Positions 15,902 through 26,428 are shown, numbered from the stretch's first letter. The stretch is DNA of 64,000 bases from Paenibacillus xylaniclasticus (GCF_004001065.1 NZ_BIML01000006.1:248001-312000), one strand, 5' to 3'. The notes: generated by a model from the letters alone, not told the origin. Numbers and translations: made by a program.

Positions 15902-18532
15902 TTACGATTTGCCATCCGGTTCATTCGGCTGCTCTGCTGCTTTGGAGGAACGGCGGGTCTTCTTCACCGTCTCGCTCGCCGCGCCCGTAAGCTTCGGATT
16001 GACAGCTTCCGATTCAGTGAGCCGCTCAGCCGCCGCATTCTCAATTCTATTGATATCGCCTTTAATCGTGTTATCCGTCACCCGAAGCGACGACAGCTCC
16101 TCTGCCTGCTCAATCGACGTCCGTATAATCGGCGTCCCGTCAGTCGGCACTTTGATGATTGGCGTATCGTCATTCGGCTGCTTAATGACCGACAGATCAT
16201 CCACCGGCAATTTAATAATCGGGGGATTAAAATCTGTAGGCAGCTTAACAGCTGGCACATCATCAAGCTTCCCGCCGCCTGTTAAGGCATTCCCTGAGCT
16301 ATACGCCGGAACGGTTACTGTTCCGGTATCGACCGTACCGGAGACTGCCCACCAGCGAACCGTCCAATCTACCGCATTGATATCCATCCTATCTCTTCTG
16401 TCTTGAATCTTAACCTGGAAGCCTACGTTCCCAGCTGCCGGATATTGCGCCATGACATAAGGCAAATCCGGTTCCATCAACGCCGCATCTCCGGTTTTGA
16501 CCGTCGAGTTAAGCCGCGGAATAAAGATGGGGTCGGGCACCGTCGGAGGCGACTGATTGCCCGGTGTCTGCGAAATGGGGTTACTCTGGTCCGTCGCACC
16601 CGATAATGCAGTCTCGGCCTTAGCTTCCCCTTCGACCAGCCTGTTCGGCAGCAGCGACGTAGGCAGCCCGCCGAACGACGTCTCATCGGGGAGACCGTCC
16701 AGCCCAATGCTTTGTACAACGGACAAAATGATGCCGACATTGTTCGGAAGCGGGTGCGTTATAAATGGCGATACCCGCACTTCCCCTGGATACATCGATT
16801 GGAACACGATGCTGCCCGTTGCGATTTGTGCACCGGCCGTCTGACTTCCGCCCGTAATGTTAACGTTAATTCTTCCGTTAGAGCTATCATCGGACACGGA
16901 CACTCCCGAGCCGGTGAAATTAATTTTCGTGCGGGCCGTGAAAGCCGTACCGTCCTTCTGAACGATTACCTTCTGCGGATCGGCCAGCGTGCCCGACAGG
17001 TTGTTCACATTCAGCTCATCTGTGCCGCCCTTCGCATGCGTCCCCGCATGGCTGGCCGCTGCACCACTGATCGTCACATTAATTCGACCGCCTGCTGCAT
17101 CGTCCACCGCTGTGACGCCAGGGCCGATGAAATTAATTCTGGAGCGGGCAGGTAAAGCGGTGCCTTCATCCTGTACGACCACCTTCTGCGGATCGGCCAG
17201 CACGCCAGACAGATTCGTTACATTTAACTCATCCGCCCCGCCTTTTGCATGAGACGCGGCATGCGTCGTCATACCAGGAATATGAATATTCGTTCTACCG
17301 TTCGTTGCATCGTCCGACGCCGTGACGCCGGCGCCGGTGAAATTAAGCTTCGCACGGACGGTCAAGGACGAGCCCTCATCCTGCACAAGCACCTTCTGCG
17401 GATCAGCCAGCACACCGGACAGATTCGTCACATTCAGCTCATCCGCTCCGCCGTCCGCATGCGACGCTGCATGGGTCGGCAGCTGAGCAGGCCGCTGCTT
17501 ATCTGCAATCATGAGCTGGAATAGCAGCTCATTATTAAATATGAAAGGACGAACCGATTCATCAATAGCGGTAATGTTGCCTTTGTTGTTAATCGTTATG
17601 GCAGCCAGCACGATATGATCGGAAGCCGGCGCATCCGCCTGTTGCTCGAAATAGCGTTCCGCCAGCAGCCGAACGATCGAGCGGTCCTCGACTACAGCCA
17701 GCGAGGATTCAACTGTAGCACCGGTCTGCAGCACGCTGTTGAAGAGCAGCTGGCCGCTAATGACGCCGCTGGTCGGCATCTCACCTGCACGCGCATAATA
17801 ACGCTGCGTCCGCTCGACGCCGCCGGCGAGACCGCCGAGATGGAACGGAATTTTGTTATCCTTCCAGGCGCTTAACATCGTGAACTGGCTTGGCAGCGAC
17901 TCGGCTACCTCAACAAGCGCCGTTCCGCTTTGCTGAAGCTTCGTCCGAACAGTCAGCACCACCTCGATCACGTCGCCTGGGTTAGCAAAGCGAGGCACTG
18001 ATCGGTATACGATAAACTGCTCGTTCTCGAACGCGGTCACCGTCTGCCGGTAGATCGATTCCAGACTGCTTGACGCGGCCGGCTTCTCCGTCGTCAAGGT
18101 GAATTTGAACGTTTCGCGGATTTTGTTCAGCTCAATGCCATCCGTACTCGCGGTCGCATTAGACACCGGCGGTACGGGCTCCCTTGCAATTTCATCATAC
18201 GAAATGGCCGCATAGAGGACGCCCCCAGCATAAGCAGGCGGATATCCTGCAAGCTTGCTAATGTCGGCGACGTCAAGGTTAGAGGCGACGACGATCTCTC
18301 TTCCGCTCGAATCAATCGCCGTCCCCGGCGTCAAGCGGATGCCCGTGCCGTCGATCTGCGATAGATGAAGACCGCCGATCACCCCCGTACCGTGGATGAG
18401 CCGGTTAAGCAGACTGCGCTTCTCGATGTAATAGTTTTGCTCCAGCTGAAAATCTTTGACCGACAGCAGCTTGCCATAAAAATAACGATTGCGTTCGAAC
18501 TGCTGCAGCTGTATTGGACTGTTGGACAACAC
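15902..18532 (-). CDS. eCIS tail fibre / collar-type protein with three tandem modules
   Basis: 876 residues. The N-terminal 110 residues ('FERNRYFYGKLLSVKDFQ') form a baseplate-attachment region typical of this class of phage-tail-like loci. Residues about 355-565 contain three about 70-residue repeats built on 'HAxGGxDELNVxNLSGxLADPQKV', probably beta-stranded trimeric shaft units. The C-terminal part has short repeats on 'KLPTD/KQPND/KVPTD' with 'PIIK', and ends in a basic tail. It would bind target cells. GTG start with GGAGG 6 nt upstream. It is followed closely by the transglycosylase gene. Confidence 0.78.
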   Translation of the reverse strand: MLSNSPIQLQQFERNRYFYGKLLSVKDFQLEQNYYIEKRSLLNRLIHGTGVIGGLHLSQIDGTGIRLTPGTAIDSSGREIVVASNLDVADISKLAGYPPAYAGGVLYAAISYDEIAREPVPPVSNATASTDGIELNKIRETFKFTLTTEKPAASSSLESIYRQTVTAFENEQFIVYRSVPRFANPGDVIEVVLTVRTKLQQSGTALVEVAESLPSQFTMLSAWKDNKIPFHLGGLAGGVERTQRYYARAGEMPTSGVISGQLLFNSVLQTGATVESSLAVVEDRSIVRLLAERYFEQQADAPASDHIVLAAITINNKGNITAIDESVRPFIFNNELLFQLMIADKQRPAQLPTHAASHADGGADELNVTNLSGVLADPQKVLVQDEGSSLTVRAKLNFTGAGVTASDDATNGRTNIHIPGMTTHAASHAKGGADELNVTNLSGVLADPQKVVVQDEGTALPARSRINFIGPGVTAVDDAAGGRINVTISGAAASHAGTHAKGGTDELNVNNLSGTLADPQKVIVQKDGTAFTARTKINFTGSGVSVSDDSSNGRINVNITGGSQTAGAQIATGSIVFQSMYPGEVRVSPFITHPLPNNVGIILSVVQSIGLDGLPDETSFGGLPTSLLPNRLVEGEAKAETALSGATDQSNPISQTPGNQSPPTVPDPIFIPRLNSTVKTGDAALMEPDLPYVMAQYPAAGNVGFQVKIQDRRDRMDINAVDWTVRWWAVSGTVDTGTVTVPAYSSGNALTGGGKLDDVPAVKLPTDFNPPIIKLPVDDLSVIKQPNDDTPIIKVPTDGTPIIRTSIEQAEELSSLRVTDNTIKGDINRIENAAAERLTESEAVNPKLTGAASETVKKTRRSSKAAEQPNEPDGKS
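16845..17475. repeat. Three tandem about 210-bp repeats in the fibre gene
   Basis: Three consecutive copies encoding about 70 residues each, each starting near 'HA(A/G)(S/T)HAxGGxDELN' and ending near 'GRxNxxIxG'. Copies differ at scattered positions, so the duplication is not very recent. Confidence 0.8.
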
Positions 18533-18559
18533 GATTACCTCCTATCATCGAATCGCTCA

Positions 18560-20638
18560 TTATATAAGCCGCGTATCGGCGCCAAGTCCGGATCTAACAT
18601 CTAATTGACCGAACGGCGTTTCGTCCATCAGCATCGTATCCCGGTCCATAATCGATTCGTCGTCGTACCGGGAGGACGGATGCGTCAGCACCGTATTAAC
18701 CCCCATAAAGGTATAGCCCCCCAGGTAAATCCATGGCTGCAGCCAGGTGACATTCGCCACGGTATGAGCAGGCTGATTGCTTGCAATCATGCGCTTCACG
18801 GTCTCAAGCTCGCTCAAGCTGGACAGCTGCTCCGGCATCAGCAGCACGCTGAACCGGTAAGGATCATCGCCGAACAGCTCGACGTAAGCCTGTTTCGCCT
18901 CTGGATCGACGATATCTTGCAGCTTATAATTTTCGAGGATGATGGGAAGCTGCCCCGTGTACAGCTGAACGATGCTTTCCAAGCCTTCCTTCGTTCCGCG
19001 CCTGCGGTGAATGTCCGGCATTCCCTTAATCAAGCTGCACAGCTTATGCTCCGGCCATCCCGGGTCCGCAGCGATGCCGATCCAACCGGCCAGCCAGCGC
19101 AAATACTCGCCGGAGGCCGCATCGACATCGAGCCACCTCTGAGAAGCCGCGATCTTCCCGTCAAGCTCGGTCATGAACGTCTCAAGAAGCGATAGAAACC
19201 TCTCCAGTAAATCCCGGCTCACCGGATCTTCCTGATACACGGCCGGCATATATCGCAGATAAGATAGTCGAGGAAAATCGACCCGCAAGCCTCGTATGAC
19301 AGGCGTCTCCTTATCGCTTCCGAACAGCTGCATCCGTACCCACAAATAACGGCCCGGCTCTGCCCTAATGAGCATATCCCGCGGGCTAACAGTCGGCTCT
19401 GACCACGGAAGGCTCGACAGGGCAGCCGCTTTATCCGAAGCTCGTATAGCCGGGTCCGCAATATATTCATCAAGATTCCAACGCTTCTGATCGATTACAA
19501 AATCGCGGGTATCGGAGACAAGATACGATAGCCGAACGAGAGTGTTGTCGGGAATGTCGCGGTCAAGCGCGAGCTTATGCCACCGGATCGCTGCTTCTGT
19601 GCTGTCGAAGCTTCGCGAGACGTATTCACCCTTCGAGATCGGAGATCCGCTGTCGCGGTACAATGCCGGTTGACGAAGCAGCAGTGTTACGGTCTGCGCT
19701 TCCCGATCAAATACGTACAAATTGCTGCGGCTGAACACAATACGATCCGCCGGGCCGCGATACGTCGTCAGCGGACCGATCAGCCCCCCGGAATCGCCAT
19801 GGTACTGATGGATCATCGGCATCTGCAGACCTGCCGAGGGAGCCTGTTCCCCAACATAGATGACATCCGAATCGTCGACGGCAATCGATATCGGGTTCGT
19901 ATTGCCGAGCAGCGGTACGCTCCAGCTCCATTCCCCTTGAGGAGAGTAGCAGGTAAGCGACTTTGCTTCCGTGTCCAATACGTAAAGCTTGCCCTTGTCG
20001 GACACGGCGGACGTCAGCCTCAGGCTGGACGCGCCATCCTCCTCCATCGCGCCAATCCAGCGAACGAATCGACCGCCGGGATCGAATACGGCGATTGGCG
20101 CTCCTTGGGCCTGCGATACGTAACTAAAGCCATTGTCAGCAGAAGAAATATCGACCGGCGACCAGCTTGCCGGGGGCCCGGACGCGGAGAACGGTGAAGG
20201 ATCATCCGCTGTCCAGACCAGCTGGCCCGTTGCCTCCGCATAAGCACACAGCCGTACGCCGCCCTCCCCTGTCCTCTCCAGCACATGTACCAGTCCTGGA
20301 CTACGTGACAGCTTCGTTCCGGTATCCTGCAGGTAAAGCATACCTTCTGGTTTATCCAGCCGATTAGTAAGGGGATTGTAGGCATATACCGTGCGGGACG
20401 TCTCATCCATTAAAAGCAGCATCCCGTGCGGCCCTTCCGCCACATCTGTGACGATGCCTCCGGGAGGCAGAAGCGAAGCGGAAGCAATGGTCAGCTCCGT
20501 CGCATAATCATTCGCAGATTGAATCCGGATACCGCTCTCACCGTCATCCCATACGAGCTGATGAAGCAGCCCTTCGCTCCAGCGCTGCTTCGACCGGATA
20601 ATATGATAGTGAAACTCGGTGCGGTCAAGCACGGACAT
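18560..20638 (-). CDS. eCIS baseplate protein: beta-propeller fused to gpI-like tail protein
   Basis: 692 residues. The first about 330 residues look like an NHL/SMP-30-style propeller, with repeated 'VLDTEAKSLTCYSPQG', 'YVGEQAPS' and 'YVFDREAQTVTLL' blades. The C-terminal part (about 455-620) is a P2 gpI-like phage tail domain: 'YLRYMPAVYQEDP', 'FLSLLETFMTELDGKI', 'LAGWIGIAADPGWPE' and 'RRRGTKEGLESIVQLYTG'. In such particles gpI joins the baseplate wedge to the fibre, which fits the fibre gene being next. The start overlaps the preceding gene by 14 bp. Confidence 0.85.
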   Translation of the reverse strand: MSVLDRTEFHYHIIRSKQRWSEGLLHQLVWDDGESGIRIQSANDYATELTIASASLLPPGGIVTDVAEGPHGMLLLMDETSRTVYAYNPLTNRLDKPEGMLYLQDTGTKLSRSPGLVHVLERTGEGGVRLCAYAEATGQLVWTADDPSPFSASGPPASWSPVDISSADNGFSYVSQAQGAPIAVFDPGGRFVRWIGAMEEDGASSLRLTSAVSDKGKLYVLDTEAKSLTCYSPQGEWSWSVPLLGNTNPISIAVDDSDVIYVGEQAPSAGLQMPMIHQYHGDSGGLIGPLTTYRGPADRIVFSRSNLYVFDREAQTVTLLLRQPALYRDSGSPISKGEYVSRSFDSTEAAIRWHKLALDRDIPDNTLVRLSYLVSDTRDFVIDQKRWNLDEYIADPAIRASDKAAALSSLPWSEPTVSPRDMLIRAEPGRYLWVRMQLFGSDKETPVIRGLRVDFPRLSYLRYMPAVYQEDPVSRDLLERFLSLLETFMTELDGKIAASQRWLDVDAASGEYLRWLAGWIGIAADPGWPEHKLCSLIKGMPDIHRRRGTKEGLESIVQLYTGQLPIILENYKLQDIVDPEAKQAYVELFGDDPYRFSVLLMPEQLSSLSELETVKRMIASNQPAHTVANVTWLQPWIYLGGYTFMGVNTVLTHPSSRYDDESIMDRDTMLMDETPFGQLDVRSGLGADTRLI

Positions 20639-22742
20639 AACCGACTCCTTCCTGGAACGGGCGGCTGAACAGCTGCATTTCGATCTCGATCCTATGCTCG
20701 CCAGAATACACTAGCGCATTGCTGTCCATGACGAAATTATCTTGGCTGTCTATACGTCCGCCCCCTTCCGTATTGAACAGCTGCAGGCGCTGTACACTGT
20801 CGACGCCGTTCACCTTGTCGATTAGCGCGTACAGCTCCGATAAATATACGGTTCGGCCGAACGGCCATCCCGTACCTTGCGGCCCTCCCTCCAACGGATG
20901 AAGATAGCGGGTAAGCTCCGTCGAGACCGCTTGCGCCACCACATCCCCGTCATGGCCGCTATTGATTGTCACAAGTGCGCTTACCTGTACCTTGACGTAT
21001 TTCGGCGCGATAACGTTGACGCGAGTCGTCAGCAGCCGGTGCCGGTTCAAGTAGCGGGACACCGTGTCGAGAAAACCGGCGCTTGGACGCGGATTCGGCC
21101 TATCGCTGTAAGGCACGACGACGACCGTAACCGCATTCTCGCCGCCGGACATCGCCTTTGCCCGCGCAACGCGAAGTCCCGGCGTCCTGCACGCCAATTG
21201 CTCGTAATCCTCGTCCGTTACGGCGCGCGTCAGGCGCCGCAGCTCCTTCACTGCTCGCGCGAGAGCATCCTCAATCGTTTCGGCGTCTGCTCCTCCGCCT
21301 GCTGGCGCAAGCTGCATGACGCTCAGCTTATCCGCAAGCTCGCCGTCACGATCGGCAAAGCGGGTAATCGAGCCCGCGCTTACGTTACCTTGCCTGCCCA
21401 TCGTTCGATAATAAGAAAGACGGATATTGTTCTGATCTACTGATGCCGGAGGCACTTTGCCATATAATCCGTCACCGAAACGAACCGTACCGAGGCTGGG
21501 ATCAAATACAAAATGGGAATCGTCAGGCCCTGAAGCATCCAAATCGTCCCGGCGAGTCCATTCTGACCAGCCGGACCAGCCATATAAGCGATCCGTGCCT
21601 TGCTCGAACACTTCTGCTCTCATCGGAGGTTCAAGCACGATGCCGCCGCCGTTGTATACTTCGATTGACTGGTTGCTCAGACCGTTCGATCGGCCTATAT
21701 AATCGTTCTCCACATATTCGAGCTGAACGGCCGAAATCGTGTGCAGCATAATGCTGTCGATGCGCGGCGCCAGCTCGTAGCCTTCCGTCTTAACGGTACA
21801 GCGGAACCAGCAGTTATCGCCGGGCACTGTCTGAAACAGCCTCTTCACGCCTGCATTCTGCGGCGCCGCAAATATAATCCGGCCAGTTCGCATCAGCATT
21901 CCCGTTTCATCGCTCAGTACTTCAAGCCTCGACCAGCCTTCGTCAGCATGAAGATACTCCCACTCCAGCTGAGCCGACGGCGCTGCCTCGAACAGCTCGC
22001 CTTCGGCCGGCTCTGCAATAGACACCGGATAATCATCGAATAAACGAAACGTAACCGGTATCGGCGTACCGGGCTGAATTAGCTGATCGAATCCGAGATA
22101 CAAGCAGCTGCCGGCCTCCGCCTTGTCGCCGAACGCCTTGAAGCTTAGTCCTTCATGACCTGCCGACTCCGTCTGATCGATGATCGCCGAGCCGGTTAAC
22201 GTTACGATACGGACGAGGGAAGCGGATGTCACATATAAATCGTGCTCCGTCACGAAGCGAATATCGCCCGCTAAGAGCGGCGTTCCTTGAGGGACGAGCA
22301 GCTGCGTCGCATACTGCCTCCCTTGATCCAGAGAATCATTCTCTAGAGCGCTCTCCTCCTGTACCCTTACTGAGCCGGCCTCGCCAGCAAGTGCATCCGT
22401 ATCAACCGCCTCTTGGCCGGCCATTGCACCTGAAGCAGCGTTCGCCGCCTCCTTATCCGCCTTCCATACGAACGTAACCTCCACTCTTGCAGGCTTGGAC
22501 GGGGCCGGACTTGTACCGAGCAGCTTCAAATATTTGCGAATATGATCGTCTCGGACTTGATCGAGATAATAGCGCTGTCCTTCGGCCAGCCAAGCGAGCA
22601 GCTCCAGCATCATAATGCCGGGATCGTGGACGTTATAATCGGTCCATTCCGGCGCATAACGGGGAATTTGCTTCTTGGCATCCTCGATAAGCTGCGCAAA
22701 CGTCTTATCGTCCAGATTCGGAATAGGAAGCATGGCGGACAC
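20625..22742 (-). CDS. eCIS baseplate wedge protein (gpJ-like, second copy)
   Basis: 705-residue putative baseplate assembly protein of the gpJ/Afp12 class. The N-terminal 'YAPEWTDYNVHDPGIMMLELLAWLAE' motif and the C-terminal gpJ region ('RLTRAVTDEDYEQLA', 'VNVIAPKYVKVQV', 'LEGGPQGTGWPFGRTVYLSEL') are typical. The middle (about 110-150) holds an Ala/Gly/Glu-rich insert without a recognised fold. It should form the wedge ring with the larger protein encoded upstream. Confidence 0.88.
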   Translation of the reverse strand: MSAMLPIPNLDDKTFAQLIEDAKKQIPRYAPEWTDYNVHDPGIMMLELLAWLAEGQRYYLDQVRDDHIRKYLKLLGTSPAPSKPARVEVTFVWKADKEAANAASGAMAGQEAVDTDALAGEAGSVRVQEESALENDSLDQGRQYATQLLVPQGTPLLAGDIRFVTEHDLYVTSASLVRIVTLTGSAIIDQTESAGHEGLSFKAFGDKAEAGSCLYLGFDQLIQPGTPIPVTFRLFDDYPVSIAEPAEGELFEAAPSAQLEWEYLHADEGWSRLEVLSDETGMLMRTGRIIFAAPQNAGVKRLFQTVPGDNCWFRCTVKTEGYELAPRIDSIMLHTISAVQLEYVENDYIGRSNGLSNQSIEVYNGGGIVLEPPMRAEVFEQGTDRLYGWSGWSEWTRRDDLDASGPDDSHFVFDPSLGTVRFGDGLYGKVPPASVDQNNIRLSYYRTMGRQGNVSAGSITRFADRDGELADKLSVMQLAPAGGGADAETIEDALARAVKELRRLTRAVTDEDYEQLACRTPGLRVARAKAMSGGENAVTVVVVPYSDRPNPRPSAGFLDTVSRYLNRHRLLTTRVNVIAPKYVKVQVSALVTINSGHDGDVVAQAVSTELTRYLHPLEGGPQGTGWPFGRTVYLSELYALIDKVNGVDSVQRLQLFNTEGGGRIDSQDNFVMDSNALVYSGEHRIEIEMQLFSRPFQEGVGYVRA

Positions 22743-22812
22743 CTCTTCGTATTGATAGACAATCAGTTAAAATCCACTACTCCAGGCGGCTGGCAAGCTG
22801 TCATTCATCAGC

Positions 22813-25800
22813 TCATCGGCTCAGCGTTCGAACAACGACCTGATGCATCCCGCTATAAATAAGCAAATGCTGCGATAATGCGGCCGTTGTCTGCTGAGAC
22901 GGATTGATGATCGTTTCCTGTCCTTCCGCATCGCGTATCGTCATCTCGAGCCTGTCTACATATTCAAGGCCCGGAACACTTCCGAGCAGGACGTAGAGGT
23001 CGGACAGCGCCGGTATCCGTCCGAATTCCCATCCAGTTCCGTCTGGTCCCCCCGACAGTGGATGAAGGAATGCCTTCAATCGGCTAAGCGACTCCCTCTC
23101 CGCCTCCGGCACCGCTTCAATTCCGGATGTCACCAGTACGGTGTGCACCGATACTTCCGCATAAGCCGGACCGCGAATATGAATATGAGACTGTGCCGCA
23201 ACAACGTTCGCCGCATGCTTCCGAATATAGTCTGCGACCGTCTGCTTAAGTGCAGCGCTTGGCTGCGGCAGCCGCTCAGAAGACTGCGGGACGATGAGCA
23301 GTGAAATATGGCCGGTCTGCGATTGTCCTTGCTCGTTCACGTTCGGCAAGCATTTCACTCGAGCGATGCCTCGGGACGCTTCGAAAACAAGGTTCTCGTA
23401 ATCGGCTGCCGTCACCGCCCGGAACCGGTGACGGATCATAAGCGGACCGCGTTGTTGGGCCGCCGCGATATCTTCTGTATCGTAGCCGCCGCAAGCAGCC
23501 TCCGGATTGACAACGCCGTCCACGTAGGCGATGGATGATTTCAGCATCGCGATCGCTCCGGCCTCTACATTGCCTCTTACGCCGCCGCCGCTTCGGTAGC
23601 TCAGCTTTACGTTGTTCGTTCCGATCGGGGGCACCTTCCCATGAATACCGTCGCCGAACCGGATCTGGCCTGTCGTTCGGTCGATCGTGTAGCAGCGCTC
23701 GTCTGCACCCGCCTCCGTCAGCGTATCCTTCGCCGACCAGCGGACCCACAGCCTGATGACGTTACCCTTGTCGTCCTTCTCTTCAACGATGACCGTTCCC
23801 GTATCTAGCAGCAGCTGCCGCTCACGGTCCGAAATTGACGATAGCTCGTCAACATATAGCTCTTCCTCTATAACCGGCGACTTCGATACCGCGAAGACAG
23901 CTCCCGGCGTTCCACGGGAAGAGCCGATGATCTCATCATGGAAGCTCTCCGCCTGGTCGACAACCGTCGTGTTGCGGTAAATCCCTTGCACGATAGGAGC
24001 CGGGGCCGCCCCCTTCTCCGCTGACCCCGCCGTTCGGAATACGCCAAGCGTGTCGACGGCGCGCAGCCAGTACCGGGATTGGCCGAACAGCTCGGATTCC
24101 TTCCAATCGGGCAGACCAACGAATTCCAAGCAGCCGCTGCGCGTCAAATGATACGTGCCGTCGACAGCATCCAGCTTCGCCCAGCCGGAGCCGCCGCGCT
24201 TCTCCGAGTAATACTGCCATTCCACGATTGGATGGAGGTCAGGATCGTACACTTGGTCAACGAGCGACAAATAGATGCTGATCGGCCCACGCAGCGGCGC
24301 TCGGTCGAAACCGATGTACATCGCCTGCTTGTCGTCCAAAGCATCGGCTGATTCCAGCCAGCCACCGCGATCTGCTTCACGGTAACGAAGGCTCCGGTAT
24401 TCCAGCGCCTGCTCTGGCGTCGCCTCCGCTGCGAAGCTAATGGTCACATCCCGAATAAGCAGCAGCTTGCCGGTAACCTCCAGCTTGTTCTCCGAAGGAA
24501 GCGCGTAAAGCCTGCACCGAATCCAGAAGCTCTCTTGGCCTTGTACAGCGGTCGGCGCAGCGTCATCGGCATTACGGAATGTCAGCCGGAACCGCCTGGA
24601 GTTGCTGTCATATTCGCTTCCAATACGTTCTAAGCGCAGCCAACCGCCTCCGTTCCAATACTCCCAGGACACTTCACGGGTGACGATATCGTGAACCGAA
24701 GCCGAGGCGCCCGCCCCTTCCCGCTCCTCTTCTTCTAGGACGAATGATAATGTAAAGGTCCCGTTCTTTTTAGACAGGGCATCCATGCTCGAAATATACA
24801 GCATATCTCCCGTCCGCGGACTCGCTCCGAACAAGTAGAAGGCTTCGCCCTCTTCGACCGGATTGTTGTTGCTGAACATCAAATCCGGCGAGACCTCGTC
24901 TCCTTGAACAGCGATTCGCCACGCTCCATCCAAGTATCCGGCCGCTGCTGCCAGCTTCGGCGAGGACAACGAGGCTGGCTGTATCTGCGAAACAGAGCCG
25001 CGAAGCCAGCGACCGAGGCGGCCATTCACTTCCGTCCTGCCGAGCTTCGTTCCCGGCTTCGCCCGCAAACCGTCGTCCGTATGCTGCAGGTCAATCCAAG
25101 CACCGTCCCAGTACTGCCAACGGATGCGGATATCCCCCTGTACTTCAGCAGCCCCTCCTTCTTCACTTTTGCTCCGTATCATTCGCAGCGCGGAGCCAGA
25201 GCCGCAGCGAAGCAGGTCTTCATGAGCCAAATAGATATAATGCTCCTGCTTGTTCAGACCATCGAACAGTTTAAATACCGTAACGCGGCTCACTTCCGTG
25301 CCGGCGGTATAATCAGCTTGAAGAGACGATGTCAGCGTGACCGTATAGTCCTTCGCACGCAGCACCTGGACATACTCGGCTCCGCCGACCAGCAGCAGAT
25401 CGCCGGGCTGCAGCCCCTTCGTATTGTCGAGCATTAGCACGCTATCACCTTGTGCAGCTGGCGATACGATTACCGCCCACAGCGGCGAAACCGGCTGCTC
25501 CGTCATTGCGGGGGGAGCGGCGTAGATCGCATCCGCTCCGGCCGTTACGCACAACAGCTCAGTTATCCTAGCCGGCGTGGCCAGCATCGGCTTTCTCGTC
25601 TCGAAGATAATCGGCTTGCCGCCGTCCGATGCCGGAGCCGCCACTTGCGTCTTGGCGGGAATAAGCACGGTATCCTTCACGCCAGAGCTGAGCCGGAACG
25701 TGACTGGCGCCTTCGCCTGTGTTGCCGGAAGCAGCGAGACGCCCAGCATGCTAAGAAACGTCAGTAAATTTTTGTCCGGTACCCGATTCAGACGCTCCAG

Positions 25801-25956
25801 CGTATCTACATACTGGCCAGCGAATATGCGGATGACAGCCGCAGCAGGATCGCGTTCATTATGCGCATTCCATTCCGGCACATAATAGGGCGCCAGCTCC
25901 AGCAGCTGCTCTATAATCCGTCCAACGTCCCTTCCGTCGATTAGCGGGGCGCGCAT
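22813..25956 (-). CDS. eCIS baseplate wedge protein (large gpJ-like)
   Basis: 1047-residue wedge component of the Afp11 class. It has 'YYVPEWNAHNERDPAAAVIRIFAGQ' character at the N-terminus and the gpJ signature near the C-terminus ('HRFRAVTAADYENLVFEASRG', then 'LSGGPDGTGWEFGRIPALSDLY'). Several beta-sandwich-like insertions lie between. Same architecture as the next gene product, so the pair probably arose by ancient duplication. It follows gp25 by 19 bp. Confidence 0.88.
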   Translation of the reverse strand: MRAPLIDGRDVGRIIEQLLELAPYYVPEWNAHNERDPAAAVIRIFAGQYVDTLERLNRVPDKNLLTFLSMLGVSLLPATQAKAPVTFRLSSGVKDTVLIPAKTQVAAPASDGGKPIIFETRKPMLATPARITELLCVTAGADAIYAAPPAMTEQPVSPLWAVIVSPAAQGDSVLMLDNTKGLQPGDLLLVGGAEYVQVLRAKDYTVTLTSSLQADYTAGTEVSRVTVFKLFDGLNKQEHYIYLAHEDLLRCGSGSALRMIRSKSEEGGAAEVQGDIRIRWQYWDGAWIDLQHTDDGLRAKPGTKLGRTEVNGRLGRWLRGSVSQIQPASLSSPKLAAAAGYLDGAWRIAVQGDEVSPDLMFSNNNPVEEGEAFYLFGASPRTGDMLYISSMDALSKKNGTFTLSFVLEEEEREGAGASASVHDIVTREVSWEYWNGGGWLRLERIGSEYDSNSRRFRLTFRNADDAAPTAVQGQESFWIRCRLYALPSENKLEVTGKLLLIRDVTISFAAEATPEQALEYRSLRYREADRGGWLESADALDDKQAMYIGFDRAPLRGPISIYLSLVDQVYDPDLHPIVEWQYYSEKRGGSGWAKLDAVDGTYHLTRSGCLEFVGLPDWKESELFGQSRYWLRAVDTLGVFRTAGSAEKGAAPAPIVQGIYRNTTVVDQAESFHDEIIGSSRGTPGAVFAVSKSPVIEEELYVDELSSISDRERQLLLDTGTVIVEEKDDKGNVIRLWVRWSAKDTLTEAGADERCYTIDRTTGQIRFGDGIHGKVPPIGTNNVKLSYRSGGGVRGNVEAGAIAMLKSSIAYVDGVVNPEAACGGYDTEDIAAAQQRGPLMIRHRFRAVTAADYENLVFEASRGIARVKCLPNVNEQGQSQTGHISLLIVPQSSERLPQPSAALKQTVADYIRKHAANVVAAQSHIHIRGPAYAEVSVHTVLVTSGIEAVPEAERESLSRLKAFLHPLSGGPDGTGWEFGRIPALSDLYVLLGSVPGLEYVDRLEMTIRDAEGQETIINPSQQTTAALSQHLLIYSGMHQVVVRTLSR

Positions 25957-25975
25957 CGTCTCACCTTCCTAGCGG

Positions 25976-26371
25976 CTATCCTTCTCGCAAGTAAAACGGA
26001 TAGACCAGATTGTATTCATTATTCGTCGACCGGACCCGGTACCGAATGTTAATCATCAGCTTGCCAACCGTCCCCCGGTCCGGCGTCACCTCGACCGCGA
26101 TTGCATCAATCCGCGGCTCCCACCGTATGAGCGCATCCCGGACGCTCGCCTCCATCTGACCGATGACCGATACGCTCATCGTCTCAAATATAAAGTCATG
26201 AATGCCGCAGCCGAAGTCAGGACGCATGACGCGCTCGCCCTTGGCCGTGAACAAAATAATGCGGATCGCTTCCTGAATGTCCTCTTCGTCCGAAGACAGT
26301 GCGAACGCTCCTGATGCTGGATCAAGCGATACTGGAAACTTCCAGCCTGTACCTAAAAAAGAATTTGTCAT
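25976..26371 (-). CDS. eCIS baseplate gp25-like protein
   Basis: 131-residue GPW/gp25 family protein that anchors the sheath to the baseplate. It has 'GTGWKFPVSLDPASGAFALS' at the N-terminus, then 'IRIILFTAKGERVMRPDFGCGI', the family core with the conserved 'GER'. The start at 26371 was chosen because AAGGTGG lies about 9 nt upstream and family proteins begin this close to 'LGTGWKFP'; an open frame extends 15 codons further. Confidence 0.9.
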   Translation of the reverse strand: MTNSFLGTGWKFPVSLDPASGAFALSSDEEDIQEAIRIILFTAKGERVMRPDFGCGIHDFIFETMSVSVIGQMEASVRDALIRWEPRIDAIAVEVTPDRGTVGKLMINIRYRVRSTNNEYNLVYPFYLREG

Positions 26372-26428
26372 AGCTATCGCCACCTTGCGCTCATTTGCGA
26401 TCATTGTGGAAGCCATGCAGCACTGCCG

